Position numbers and translations under genes: made by a program. The notes under the pieces were generated by a model. That model did no database searches. It saw only the letters and a program-made list of their open reading frames with translations, and was not told the origin of the DNA. Shown in pieces: positions 10,293 through 21,449 of a stretch of 64,000 nucleotides of DNA. This DNA is from Sycon ciliatum (lineage: Eukaryota > Porifera > Calcarea > Leucosolenida > Sycettidae), in the NCBI RefSeq assembly GCF_964019385.1, contig NC_088645.1, forward strand, positions 23,755,604 through 23,819,603, read 5' to 3'. The first letter of the stretch is position 1. Every line of letters begins with the position of its first letter.

Positions 10293-11197
10293 TTGTAACG
10301 TTACTTGCCGAATGATGCACGATGCCCAGTTGTGGCTGGGCAATTATACCCCCCCCCCCCTCCCCCATCAAAATAGAAGAAAACAGATGCACCTAACGCA
10401 TATTGTGCATAGTGCATGCCGGGAAGGCCACAGATTGAAAGAGGTTTACTCCGAGTGCGCAACATGTCATTCCCGGCCGTAGTCCACGATGTGCTCATAA
10501 AGCGATTATACCCAGTGCCCGATCAAAATTTTCAATGTTTGGGTATTTACTGTCAACCAATTACATGCATGCTCCATCCGAGTCACTTAGTTTTTCCAAG
10601 ACGTAGATCAAACCGACCACAGCAAACCCGGAAGCCCACAGAACGCCATGGGTGGGAGCGGCGGGTTCAGTGCGATTATGAATGCTAAGAGGAGACTTGA
10701 AGACACCTATAGGCGATACCTGCATTTCTTGACTTTTCGCAAAATTATGATTGGTTACCCCCTGGGCATTTCACCTAGGCAAAGGTGTTTTCAAGGCCGC
10801 GGACGATCCGCGACATCGTCGACACGCGTATGCCCAAAGCGTTTCGCGCTCGAACTGAAACCGAGTTTGTCGCTGACTGTGGAAATGACAAAGAGGACAG
10901 AGACGTTGGATATTCTTCTTCCCTTTGCTGGTCCTCCTGACCTGCAATCAGTGAGCAGGGAAAGTAAGAGGTGTAGTAGGTGTGATTCTGGAGAGTATGA
11001 AGTGGAAACACTGCCAAAGGTACGCCACAGACAGGTGAGCAACTGCAAAAGAACGATGCATTGTTGTTTGCTTGATTTGATTTTAAAAGTTAGCAGTCAC
11101 CAAACGGCAGAGGTACTCAATAACAAGGAAACGAATGAAGGTGCCAAGAAGTACGAGGCAACTCGAGCGGACAGTAGGAAGGTTTCGCTCTGCATAA
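10293..11197. other. Stretch with one open frame of unknown meaning
   Basis: It holds an ATG-started open frame of 188 codons at 10648-11214 (+). The frame has no recognisable domain, runs into the Harbinger-like element at its end, and has no visible exon structure. I do not treat it as a supported gene. Confidence 0.3.
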
Positions 11198-11200
11198 TTA

Positions 11201-11665
11201 GGGGTCATTCATAAATGTCGTACTTTTTCACAAATCATCACCATCATTACAATGGGATATTTTATTTATTTATTTATTTATTTATTACAGCATCTCATAG
11301 CACAGTGAGAACACCGGCCAATACAAAGAGAGAGGGTGTTAGCCAACCACGGCAAGGAAGGGATATGGATTAAAACAAAACATGATGTGTTAAAATACTC
11401 AGACGTTTGATTGCAGTCCTTTGGTGATGATGATTTTTCAGGAAACGAATTATTTTCGTAATGGGGTGAGAAGGGGTAGACCAATAATTTCGTTTCAGAA
11501 AACATTGATGTACATGGAGGTAGGAGGAGTGACCCACATGCGACTATTATTGTAAGTCAATGCATGTATCAACATGTTTTACGTTCTGAGTGTAGGAAGG
11601 GTTTGGGCTGAAACGAAATAAATTCGTTTCGTGATAAATTATGGATATTAATTAAGGATGGCCCC
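11201..11665. mobile_element. 465-bp Harbinger-like MITE
   Basis: The left end reads GGGGTCATTCATAAATGTCG and the right end ..AAGGATGGCCCC, with TTA on both sides (11198-11200, 11666-11668). A 3-bp TWA target and GGGGCC-type ends fit PIF/Harbinger. Its subterminal motif CACGAAACGAA is shared with the larger element at 35803-36926. Confidence 0.75.
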
Positions 11666-12340
11666 TTAAGTTTGAAAATCCGTACGTCGTACGGGCCGGG
11701 GTTCGTACCTAAATCTCTCTACGGATTTCCGTGTAGGAAAGTGCTTTCCTACATTCGATCCTCCGTTGGGCTTTTTGAAATATTTTTTCAATGTTTCCAG
11801 ATGTACCCATTGCCAAGTTCAAGCTGCGTGAAATACAGGTCCACAGCACTTGGAAAGCTACCGTACCAGTAAATGGAGAATGTAACTTTGTTAACGTTGT
11901 TACGTTGTCGCCGGTATACGTTTGTGGTGCAGGCGGTGGGCGCATGCAGAGTGTGAAGAAATCACGTAGAGCAAAAGCGAACTGAGCGGATTTTCACATC
12001 TGAAAACTATGTGCAGTTCTTACGTTATTTTCATACACCACTAGGTAGAGCGAAACCTCCCTAATATTAGATAATGGGGAAGGGGTAGGTGGAGTCTGGT
12101 CCGAGATGGATGATGACAGCACAGACGGGCAACCATTTAGGAGAGAAACAATTGGCCGGGGGGGGGGGGGAGTGTGGACATATAGTGCCATGTAACACAG
12201 CTGGTATCATAAGGATTAAGCTCATGATCTCTACTGAATGTCGAATGCTGAGCACAAAACTCATCTTTTCTTTGATGGCTAGCCCTCGCCCCTTGAGCCA
12301 GCCTGCCAGTGCAGAGGTAGAAGGAGAGAGTGTATCTGAG

Positions 12341-12481
12341 ATGACTGCCGAGACGGTCCTCTTGTTTGCAAAGGGGAAGCCGGAGTGCGGTGTGCTGTGG
12401 CAGGGCTACACTGTCGACGAAGCTTCTTGGGAACCACGGAACAAAATTTCGGAGTACTTGTTGGCTGAGTTCGTTTCGTCT
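12341..12481 (+). pseudogene. Chromodomain fragment of a retroelement integrase
   Basis: The frame encodes VLWQGYTVDEASWEPRNKI, matching the chromodomain core (..W.GY...D.TWEP..). Such chromodomains sit at the C terminus of chromoviral Gypsy integrases and help bind chromatin. No integrase core lies directly upstream, so this is an isolated remnant or part of an unrelated chromodomain gene. Confidence 0.5.
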
Positions 12482-12519
12482 CCATCTCCACACCTATTCA
12501 CGGTGACTTCTCTGTGAGT

Positions 12520-13176
12520 ACGACCTTTTTCTTTTCACTCGTACACTGTCGCCTGAGGACGTTGTTTCTGCATGAAACTTGTGCTGGCGTTGTTTAGTAG
12601 GCAGCATTATTTCTGCGGCGTTGTGCCGGTTGCTGCTCAGGAGATAGGGCCTAGTCAGCTTCTTTATTCCGTTGATTGGCAGTGGCATTGAGTGCCTTTG
12701 CTTGGTCTTCCAGCAGGTGATGGAATCACCTATACCCCATCTGGCCAGTGTGTCCAAGGATGTGGTTATGAAGTGCTCTTTTGCTTGTGAACGGCTTTCC
12801 GCAGCACCCTGCCCGTAGGCAGTCATACGCTGGAAGAAGCATGCATGACGCGGGCATGTGAATGCCATTGCTGATAATAATATTAATAATAATAATCTTT
12901 TATTTCACCGATTATCCAAAGGCTAATGAGACGGAAGTGAAGGTGTGAACCGCAAAGCAAGACCTTTATCTTCTTCCTGTTGAATTCGCTTCCCAGCTGC
13001 ATACCGGCATCAACCGCTAAAATCCAATCATAGCAAGTAACGCAAAGGTCATCAGTTGACCTTTTGGACTTTTCAACTCTTGTCCAAAACCACCAAGAGG
13101 AAAAATCAGGATGAAGAAGACGTCAGTTGTCGAAACGTTTGTGGAGGAGTTGTTACATTATTCTCAGTAAATAGAT
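12520..13176. other. No gene seen; upstream of the repeat-family gene
   Basis: It holds a short (TAA)n stretch near 12870-12897. A weak hammerhead-like string (GATGAAGAAGACG..GTCGAAACG) at about 13110-13142 lacks the required CUGAUGA core and stem I. Confidence 0.35.
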
Positions 13177-13548
13177 ATGGCCGATACGTTTGGTGTAGAC
13201 TTGGATGACCGGCCGTGGTCTCTCACCATGGGTCCTTTACTAATAGAAAGGCGGACGCCAGTAAGACCTGTTGTGGAGTTGGCAGATGAAAACTCGCAGC
13301 AAGAAATTTGGCACGTCGATGGTACACTCCATCAGGAGGATGGGCCAGCTCTTGTTGATAGTAGGGGAGTGTTCGCCTGGTGCTATGGAGGTCGTCTTCA
13401 TCGCGTCAATGAACCTGCTTGGGTAGGATGGGGTAGCATCGAAGTCTACCTCAACGGTGCCCGTCATAGAGCCAATCGCCCTGAAGTCAGTTGTTGTGAC
13501 TTCTATGCTTCTGAGCTATACCCCACAACCTTTCCACTTGGGTTGTGA
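13177..13548 (+). CDS. Protein with 'W..nG.lHReDGPA' repeats
   Basis: A 123-codon frame with an ATG start. From about residue 46 it carries the motif IWHVDGTLHQEDGPAL, then WCYGGRLHRVNEPAW, then VYLNGARHRANRPE, that is, three units of ~20-25 residues. It ends ELYPTTFPLGL before a stop. Further degenerate units can be read downstream in other frames up to about 13890 (for example WHTVLHEKSA), so the gene was longer or is decaying. From memory, this repeat type occurs in proteins of bacteria, phages and giant DNA viruses; I cannot run a search. Function is unknown. The same repeat is joined to a RING finger at 9.2-9.7 kb. Confidence 0.5.
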   Translation: MADTFGVDLDDRPWSLTMGPLLIERRTPVRPVVELADENSQQEIWHVDGTLHQEDGPALVDSRGVFAWCYGGRLHRVNEPAWVGWGSIEVYLNGARHRANRPEVSCCDFYASELYPTTFPLGL

Positions 13549-14073
13549 ATGCCTATTTTGTTGCCGCAGCTGTCGCTTTGTAGATGCCATCTCTCGCAAC
13601 CGATGGACAAGCTCTTCCCAAGACAGATTGCCATGGGGCTGTGTTGCAGTGTGGCTTGGTGCCATTTCGAAATCATGACAGTTTGCTGCTTAAGGTGATA
13701 TCAAATGTTTTGCATAACGGGCAACGTGTTATCCCTTTCTCCACTTGGATCGAGCAACTATTTGGACGAATCGATCTCTGGGGCACGCAAGTGCATTCCT
13801 TGTGTCGCCGGGGGTTGTTTATGCCAATGGCATACCGTCCTTCATGAGAAAAGTGCAACCATTTTCTTGGTTGTCAACGAGCTCTACGTATTTTCCATGC
13901 GTTGACGACGACGTTGAGGTTGGTTGCGACGACGACTACGTGCCATGTTGAAGAAAGCGTTGTTGGGGAATCTCAGAACTAAGAGAGAGTGAACTTGCGC
14001 ACAGCCAAACCACAAGAAGAGAGGATGTAACTACGAGATCGTAGGGTATATATGATGAACCCAGCAGCAGGCC

Positions 14074-16286
14074 TGTTCCTATAACGGGTCGGTTTGGGTA
14101 TTCTCCCTATAGCGGGTCGGTTTGAGTCGCATATATGGACAGCTCAGAGTGCAGTGCAAGAGGTGCATATCGTATGCCTTATAGACACAAAATAATAGCT
14201 AGCTAAGAGTACACAGGGTCATGTACACTCTGTGCTTCAAATAAGCAAAAAAGCAGATGTAGAAGGTCAACTAAATAAAGGAGAACTGAAGATCAGAGGA
14301 TCAACTAAAGGTTATGGTTACGCAATGCATATCAGAATATTCCCGTAATCTAAACAATAAATGCCGTTGCGCTCCACGTGCAGTGCAGAATCTACACATG
14401 TACAGAGTAAACACGCATGCGTGTATTTAGGAAGGAGATGAAACACCTACTGTTTCGAAACAAGGAGTTACTTCGTTTGGTTTCTGGAAGCCGTGGAAGT
14501 TGACCGTCCTTCTCGGTCTCGTGCCTCGATGGATGCCTGGGTTGGTGCGTTCCTGACATGACTACCAGCAAAGGAGCCGACTGGCGATTCGTCGGTGTCG
14601 ACAATGTCGTACAAGCGGAAGAAATTCTCTCGACGCAAAGCAGCTACGCTCCCCCTATGCCACTGCGTCATCAGTGCCGCTGTGCCGGCTGCTCCGCCTA
14701 GGTTTACAGCTTTCTTGTAGTATACAACGTCTCCTACAGCATGCTCAAATGGAAATTCCTCTGGCGTCCATGCGAGCTCGAGCGGGTATGCTGCTCCTGT
14801 CTCTGGTGCTGTCGGCTGTGGCTCCTGCTGGCCTAAAGGAACGTCCTCATCGTCGACCTCATCATCGTCATTTGCTTCATCGGCCAAGTTCAGGTTTCCC
14901 TGACACTGGAGAAAGTCCTTCTCGTCTGTGGTCAGATTACAGCGCTCCTGCTCGCGAAACAAGGAAAAGTTTGGCCTCTGGAAATACATCTCGTACGGAG
15001 TTTTCCCGTGTAGGCTTCTGTGGACGCGGTTGTTGTAGCTGTAGTAAAACAGCGGCAGACGATCAGGCCAATTTATATCTTTCAGCAGGTCACGTCTTAG
15101 GAATTGCGCCAGTGTCTGGTTGAAGCGCTCTACCCGGCCTTGACTTTGTGGGTGATACGGTCGGCCGTTGATCTTCTGTGCCCGCATCTCGTCCATGAGT
15201 GCCGACAAATCACCATTGTTGAATTCTTTCCCGTTGTCCGTTTGGAGAATTCTTGGAGGTCCGTACAAGTACATCGCAGAAAGGATCACGCGGCACACTT
15301 CCTTCGCAGTTTTGGCTCTGATGGCACCACCCATCGCGAATCGGCTGTGACAGTCCACAATATTACAGACGTATTGGAAGCCTCGACTCGCTGGGAGCTT
15401 TTTCAAGTCCATTTGCCAGCGACTGTTCGGGTAAGTGGCCTTTATTGTTCTTCGTACCAACGTTGTCTTGGGCAAAGGATTCTGTCGGGCACAGTGCTCA
15501 CATTCGAGTGTTTGGCGCAGCAGTTGCAGGACTGTCTCTCGGATGATAGGATAATACGAACACCGTAAGGATTCGTATATCGTCTCGGGTCCCCGATGAT
15601 CAATACTATGTTCTTCTGCAATCTTGCTGATCAATTCCTCCCTTGAGATGCATTTCCTGTGCGCAACGTTTAGCTCGTTTGACTTGTAATAGAGTGCGCC
15701 ATCCTCGTAGAAGAATCTCTCAATAATTTTCTTGATACGTTGTTCATTAAGACTTCCATAGTTTCCATCTTCTACCAGCTGTTTCATTAGCCTCGCTGCT
15801 CCCCACGCTTTGTTCAGAGCTCTTGCCTTGCAAACTAGTATACACTCATCTAGGCCTGCCCAAAACGTTTCTGCATTTCGATCTTTTGTCTTTGATTTTA
15901 CCCTGCTCGTTTTCCGTACTGCAATTCCACTGCCCTCCGCCTCCATCATGCTCTCCCCCTATTCTTCCATATCCATCTTCGCTTCAGTATAATACATTAA
16001 TAGTAATAGTAGTCTTGGTATAACCCATCCCTCATCTCTTTCACAAGATCAATAGTTCCTTCCGTTGCCTGTTTTCGTGTGAGTGCGAAATTGAGTCCCG
16101 GGGTCATGGGGTCAATGAGGATTTCCTGGTTCTTCCATTTCCGTTATACAAGGTCATGGACCCCTTGCACTCAGAGGACCCAGTCAAGACGTCATGTGTG
16201 CACTTGCATGACTTCCTTTTTTGGTCAAACCCGCCCTGCTATAGGGAGCCGACCCGTTATAGGGGCCGACCTGTTATAGGGACCCA
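14074..16286 (-). mobile_element. Ginger-like DNA transposon with intact integrase
   Basis: The ends carry inverted, tandemly repeated copies of CCTATAACGGGTCGG. On the left these are CCTATAACGGGTCGG and CCCTATAGCGGGTCGG (14079-14131); on the right are their reverse complements (about 16230-16284). Between them lies a single integrase gene on the minus strand and no gag, protease or reverse transcriptase. A Gypsy-type integrase flanked by terminal inverted repeats is the defining layout of Ginger1 transposons. The exact ends and the 4-bp target duplication could not be fixed. Confidence 0.65.
14468..15949 (-). CDS. Ginger/Gypsy-type DDE integrase (transposase), 493 aa
   Basis: Uninterrupted frame of 493 codons. 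Residues ~125-170 hold an HHCC zinc-binding N-terminal domain (HSIDH.. and CEHC). The DDE core follows: Asp in WQMDLKK (~residue 191), Asp in LQTDNGKEFNN (~250) and Glu in HPQSQGRVERFNQ (~288), with the usual TPYEMYF ending. The C-terminal part is acidic and low-complexity (~370-410). Such enzymes cut and join element DNA ends in the nucleus. The intact frame, alone between inverted repeats, suggests recent activity. A solo integrase half of a Gypsy element is the alternative. Confidence 0.85.
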   Translation of the reverse strand: MMEAEGSGIAVRKTSRVKSKTKDRNAETFWAGLDECILVCKARALNKAWGAARLMKQLVEDGNYGSLNEQRIKKIIERFFYEDGALYYKSNELNVAHRKCISREELISKIAEEHSIDHRGPETIYESLRCSYYPIIRETVLQLLRQTLECEHCARQNPLPKTTLVRRTIKATYPNSRWQMDLKKLPASRGFQYVCNIVDCHSRFAMGGAIRAKTAKEVCRVILSAMYLYGPPRILQTDNGKEFNNGDLSALMDEMRAQKINGRPYHPQSQGRVERFNQTLAQFLRRDLLKDINWPDRLPLFYYSYNNRVHRSLHGKTPYEMYFQRPNFSLFREQERCNLTTDEKDFLQCQGNLNLADEANDDDEVDDEDVPLGQQEPQPTAPETGAAYPLELAWTPEEFPFEHAVGDVVYYKKAVNLGGAAGTAALMTQWHRGSVAALRRENFFRLYDIVDTDESPVGSFAGSHVRNAPTQASIEARDREGRSTSTASRNQTK

Positions 16287-16469
16287 CATATATGAATGAG
16301 CAATCGGCATGCTACGGGATTGCGATCTGACCCATGCTTCACATGAGAGTGGGATGGGCCTCCCTAACCAGCAAAAGGAGTGCCCAGTGAGTGTGAGGCG
16401 GACCCCGACTTGACACCCACCGTGCACCCTTGGGATACAAAGCGGGCCACTGACGCCTTCCATATCCGA

Positions 16470-16697
16470 TTAGGGGATGTGGCTGAGGTGAACTGTAAAG
16501 TTCGTGAGCACCGAGCCCGCGAAGCCAACTCTATGTTGGCCTAGCATTCTTATACCCTCACCCTGGCATACTCGTATGCACGGATTCATAGTGAGGCCGG
16601 TACGGGGTCGGGTGGGACTTACACCCCCCCCCCCCCACAACTTACAAAGGCAGGACAGAAGGCGACTTTCAAAATTAGGGCTCTGATCAGAGTGCAT
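16470..16697 (-). pseudogene. Gypsy integrase fragment
   Basis: The minus strand begins LHSDQ-type sequence (HSDQSPNFESRLLSCLCKLW), nearly the same as the integrase relic at 20300-20460. It is interrupted by a poly-C/G run and frameshifts. It is the DDE-core part only. Confidence 0.65.
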
Positions 16698-16699
16698 TT

Positions 16700-17846
16700 G
16701 GCTAGGGACATCTTGCTTAAGGAGGCTCCGAACAGTTGCGCAGCGCAGTGTAAAAAGGGCACCTCGAGAATCTGTTTTTTGCCGCGAAATTCAAAAAATA
16801 TCGTGTTCCATGCGGAAACAAGCTGTTGTTCAGAAAGAAGTTTTTTGATTCTCTGTGCTCGCAGTTGTTCCAGGATGTACTTGTTCTACTCGTTGCAGTG
16901 TTTCTGTAGCCGTGGCAGTTTCTACGCTGGAAAGAATCACTGGCCATGGCTAATGCAAAACAAAGGCAGTTCATATGCTGCTCGATTTTTTTCTGAAAAC
17001 TTTGCTGAAGCGGTACGCGGTGGCCACGAAGAACAAATTTCTGACGAAGAATGATGAGAAAAGCAGGCTGAAGTCAGTGAAGACATCGATGTCGAATGTA
17101 GTGATACTAGTACTGGTATTTTAGTATGGACTACCTGTGGAGCGTGAAGTGGCTGCCCACTCGCTGGTAAGTGGACCCACTTGCAGCTCCAGTCGCACGA
17201 GTGCCGTTTGAAACTTTCTGTGGATCCTTGAGAATCCTGAGCTCAGTGGACGACGCATCTCAGAGCTGCTGAACATGGGCTACTGTTCCTGTAGAAATGA
17301 GATTCGTGTCAACCACTGTACTGTACTGATGGTGTAAGGAAAACGCTCCCCAGAAGCTTGTGTTCTGAACCAGGGACGAACTTCTAAATCCTGCTCTTGT
17401 AAAAATGGGGATGTCACAAATAAGATGTGCCCACTCAGGTGTGCATTGGGTAATTGTCTATGGCTGCATATTTTGAATCCTTTCCTATGCGCAAGTACAT
17501 GCGTTTGTGTGTGTGTGTGTGTGTGTGTGTGCGCGTGCGCGTGTGTGTGTGTACGCGCGCGCGCGGGTGTGTGTTTGTGTACGCGCGCATGTGTGTGTAT
17601 ACGCGTGCACGCATGCGTGTGTGTGCAAGCTGTTGAAAGGTGTAATCCGAGCACAAGTTGCTATGTCTAACGTAGTTTGTTCGCTATCCTCGCTTCAGCG
17701 TTGAGCAGGTGTATGAGTGTGTGTGCGCATGTGTGTGTGTGTGTGTGCGCGCGTGCTCGTGCCCGCATGTGTGGGTTCGTACGCAATGTTGATCTGGGTT
17801 ATGCACATGTTCCCACGAGTGCACTGGGTGCATGTGCATGCAAATA
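16700..17846. other. No gene seen; (GT)n-rich
   Basis: It includes CpG/GT-mixed simple repeats at about 17506-17628 and 17715-17760. Short frames over these tracts are repeat artefacts. Confidence 0.45.
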
Positions 17847-18234
17847 GGGACCTTTCGCATTTGCTACGAATCGAATGCGAAACGAAAGTTTGATTCGGCT
17901 CGTAATCGTTTCGTTGAAAACAGATTTCAGGTTTCGCAAGTCGTCATGCAAATGTGCATGCCAACTACGAATACGGCCGGTAGCTTGGCGCCATGGCGTA
18001 CGGGTTTTTACACGCACACGTGCATGGATCATGGAATCAAGGGAGAAATGTGTACCTTGCAAAACATGTGTACCTATCCAAATAAATGTGTACCTGACGG
18101 ATTCGGAGCGCGCCACGAATGAAGAGGCTTCCATTCGTGAAAACGAGTTCTCCGCAGGGACTCTGACGAATCCTCGAACCCAGGTGACGAATCAGCATTC
18201 GTTTCGTATCCGTACGCGTGGTGCGAAAGGTCCC
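17847..18234. mobile_element. 388-bp TA-target MITE
   Basis: Terminal inverted repeats GGGACCTTTCGCA continue imperfectly inward and are rich in TTCGTTTCG motifs. TA lies on both sides (17845-17846, 18235-18236). Confidence 0.7.
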
Positions 18235-18236
18235 TA

Positions 18237-19559
18237 ATGTCTGTGTACATGTATGTGTGTATGCACGTGCGTGTGTGCAAAGCTAGGTGTGTGTGGGGGG
18301 GGGGGGCTCACGGTGCTGGTTCTGTATGGCTTTCCTCTCTGGTGTCCGAAAGGACAGTGTGGCAGTGGCTTTACAGTTTAGGAGGTGCATGTGAATGCGC
18401 ATTTGTGAACCGCATTTGAGACACCAAAAAGAATTGCCAAGAGGTCATGACAGTACACCATTATCGTATGTGTGCACGCCAGCGTGTGTAGATGCATATT
18501 GCCCTTCATGCGTATGTTTTTCTGGAGTCTTCTGCTATCAACACAAGTGACAACCAGCAAATGCATGCCCAGTGCAGTGGCTGGTTTTCATGCTTCTATT
18601 TACACTAAGTCCTATGTACTAGTAGTGTTACAATGATGCATGCACGAGAGTGGGTGGGTGTTTATGTGCGTGTGCACGCACGCGTGTGAGTGTTTAGTGT
18701 GCCTGATTTTGAATGCCTGCTTTCACATCCATGTGCCAGTTTCATGGTCGAGGATGTTATGAAACCTCGCTGCCTTACATGTACACTACTCGTATATCAA
18801 TGTGCTAGGGCTGAAGGCTACATGACATACATGTACATGTAATTATACATGTACCTTTGTACCTTTCCAAGCATAGACTATCTGGTATGTCCAAAGGAAG
18901 TTGCAGCATGAAAATAACTTCTTCTAAAATATATTACCATACCACCATGTCATTGGTAGTTTTATTTAGTCAAGAAGGCAAGAATGGTCAGATTTTCTAA
19001 AAAATGCTATTTTCGGAATTGGCCTTGAAATACCATATTTTGACACCTATATTGTTTCGAAGGGGCCTAAAGTGCCTGGTGACACCATCAAAACTGTCTA
19101 TAATCGGTTTCCTTGGGGCTCAAGGATCACAGAAAGCCACAAAAATCAATATGTCCATGGACAAAATGCTGCAGGCTGAACCATTTCACAATTCAGCTCC
19201 CGATGAAAATTTCGGTACCCGTAATTTTGAGAAAGTGGCTCACCAAGGGCAAAACCAAGACACAGTCTATCTTGTGTACCCAAGATACCTCCAAATGTGG
19301 TTCTTAAACACATGATGAAGAAAATACTTAGTATCCTCCTTCCAGGAGGCTTCTTCGGGTCAAAAACCAATTTTTTTTACCATTTTTTTGCCGAAAATAA
19401 AGAAATTGTACACTCACTAAATACACCAGAATACCTCTTATTATGCCTGGTGACCCTACCTAAAAACCATACCAAATTGAAGAAGAGACATCACTCCACC
19501 ATTCTATGCATAAAAAACAGGGTGTCCATGGACCTTTTATTTTTACTTCTTTAGGTGGG
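18237..19559. other. No gene seen
   Basis: Short GT-rich runs lie near 18240-18300 and 18655-18700. The rest is A/T-rich sequence without a recognised feature. Confidence 0.4.
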
Positions 19560-19680
19560 AGCCTCCTTAAAGCATATGTGGATGGTCAAGTCTTCGACAC
19601 TGGTGAGCTATGCCCCACAAGCTTTCCACTTCCAATGCGGATCACTTTCTTACTGCTATGAATGGCATGGTGGCAAGGTT
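19560..19680 (+). pseudogene. Relic related to the C terminus of the 'LHReDGPA' repeat gene
   Basis: The stretch TGAGCTATGCCCCACAAGCT.. at ~19605 closely matches TGAGCTATACCCCACAACCT.. at ~13513, and the frame reads VDGQVFDTGELCPTSFPL against ASELYPTTFPL. This is a third copy, as a short fragment. Confidence 0.45.
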
Positions 19681-19777
19681 GCCCTTTAGGAACGCTTCAC
19701 AGGTTTCAACGAGCCATACCGGTGCTTCAGTGACATGTTGGCAGAAACCATTAAATGTGTGCCTTTGTTGATAATTA

Positions 19778-19862
19778 TGGTGCACTCGGTCGTCTGTGGT
19801 GCACTCGGTCTTCTGTGGTGCACTCGACTGTGGTGCACTCGGTCGTCTGTGGTTCTTCTGTG
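19778..19862 (+). repeat. ~19-21-bp tandem repeat
   Basis: About four imperfect units of GTGCACTCGGTCGTCTGTG lie in tandem. Confidence 0.75.
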
Positions 19863-20099
19863 CTTCACCTTCGCGTGTGCTCTTCCTCTTTCTTGCCACA
19901 GGTACATGCACTTACTGGAAGTGGGAAAGGTGGCAAGTGCGGTGTGAAGTCAGCTCAGAGGCGGTTTGTGGCCACGAACGTGGCCGGGATGCGGGGAGGT
20001 AGGTGACATGTCTACGCGGTCACTGGTCTGTGATTGGTGTGTTAACGGCGACCTCTATGTGGTCCCCTTTTTCGGTGCAATTATTCTGTGTCCACGCGG

Positions 20100-21360
20100 A
20101 GTGCGTGCGGACTGTGCAGGTTGCGCCACAGCGTGCATGCAGGCACTGTACGCATTCTTGTTTCTTGCCATTTGAAGTCATGGCCATGGATATTAAGGGA
20201 CCCCTACCTCTAACTGCTCGTGGTCATAAACCCATTCTACTGGTTGGTGACTATTTTTTTCTAATTGGGTCGAGATTATTCCTGTTCAGGATTTGAGAGC
20301 AGAGACGGTTGCGGGCTTTTTCGTCAATCGTGTATTCATGAATTTTGGTGTCCCTCGCCAATTGCACTCTGACCAAGGCCCTAATTTTGGGAGTGGCCTT
20401 CTGTCATGCCTTTTTAAGTTGTCGGGGGTGTGTAAGTCCAGCACGACCCCGTACCGGCCTCACTCTGATGGCTTGGTAGAGCGTGCAAATCGCACCATTC
20501 AGATCGCTCTTCGTGCATACGTTGACGGTGCCCAAGCCTCCTGGGATAGACATCTTTCCCTGGTGCAATTTGCGTACAATACCGGGGTCCACCAGTCCAC
20601 CGGGTTTACTCCCCATTTTGTGCTGTTTGGAAGGGAAACCTGGCGTATACCCATGGACTTATTCTTACCTCCACCTAATACCCCTGTGGAAGCCCGTTTA
20701 CCCGTCCGTATACATGTCTTATCTTCAGTCGTCTTTGGGTCGGGCTTTTGGATTTGTACGTGATCGATCGCCTTGCTGTAGCACGCAGGGTGGCTAAGGC
20801 AGTGTATGATCGGCGAACTAAGCTACTCACGGTCTAACCTGGCGACTATGTTTGGCTCCACGCTGTTCCGCCCCTGGGTCCAGTCCTAAGCTGTTCCGCC
20901 CCTGGACTGGCCCGTGGCAGGTTGAAGTAGTCAAGGGAGTTGTGTGTGCTATTGTTCGGGTGGGACCTCCTCCTTCACCCCGACATTCTAGGCGCCTGAC
21001 TGTTCATGTGGATCGGTTGAGGGTGCTGCAGGGAAAGGCAGTTTTTCCCCCAGGGGTTGCAGCTACCGGGCCCACACCTGAAAGACCGGCGGTTCCCTCC
21101 ATGGGTGGGCCCGCTCTATTTCTGCCGGCCCCATTTGCGCCACTTCTTGTGGCGCCGGTCCCAGGGTTGGTTCAGCCCCTGGTTCCCTCCCTACACCTCC
21201 CCCATCTCTTGTAGTCGTGCCCCTGGTGATGCTCAGGGTTCTCCTCCCTTGGTGGGCAGTCCGTCAGTTACCCCGGCCCCTAGTCCTCCGGATCCCTCCC
21301 CCCCCCCCCACCCAGGTTCCCCTTCATTGGCAGGTAGTCCGTTGGTGACCCCAAACTGAG
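20100..21360 (+). pseudogene. Gypsy retrotransposon integrase and 3' end, decayed
   Basis: Integrase with the first catalytic Asp in MAMDIKGPLP (~20185), a frameshift near 20255, then LHSDQGPNFGSG (~20362), PYRPHSDGLVERANRT with the catalytic Glu (~20452-20500) and QFAYNTGVHQSTGFTPHFVLFGRE (~20565-20637). The frame breaks again near 20720. Beyond it come GPWQVEVVKGVV and HVDRLRVL (GPY/F-like tail), then a Pro-rich end to ~21357. A purine-rich stretch at ~21428-21446 could be the polypurine tract before a 3' LTR, but no second LTR was found. Confidence 0.8.
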
Positions 21361-21449
21361 AGTCCTCTGGTCCCCCCCCCCCCCCCCCCGGGGGCTATGC
21401 TGCCCTTGAGGAGGGTCAATTGGACCTCAAGTGGAAGGGAAGATAGTGT

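Noticed and set aside
10648..11214. 188-codon open frame
   Set aside because: No recognisable domain and its end lies in a MITE; kept only as a note.
13105..13145. Hammerhead-like GATGAAGAAGACG..GTCGAAACG
   Set aside because: CUGAUGA is replaced by AGGATGA and no stem I complement flanks it; at best a relic.
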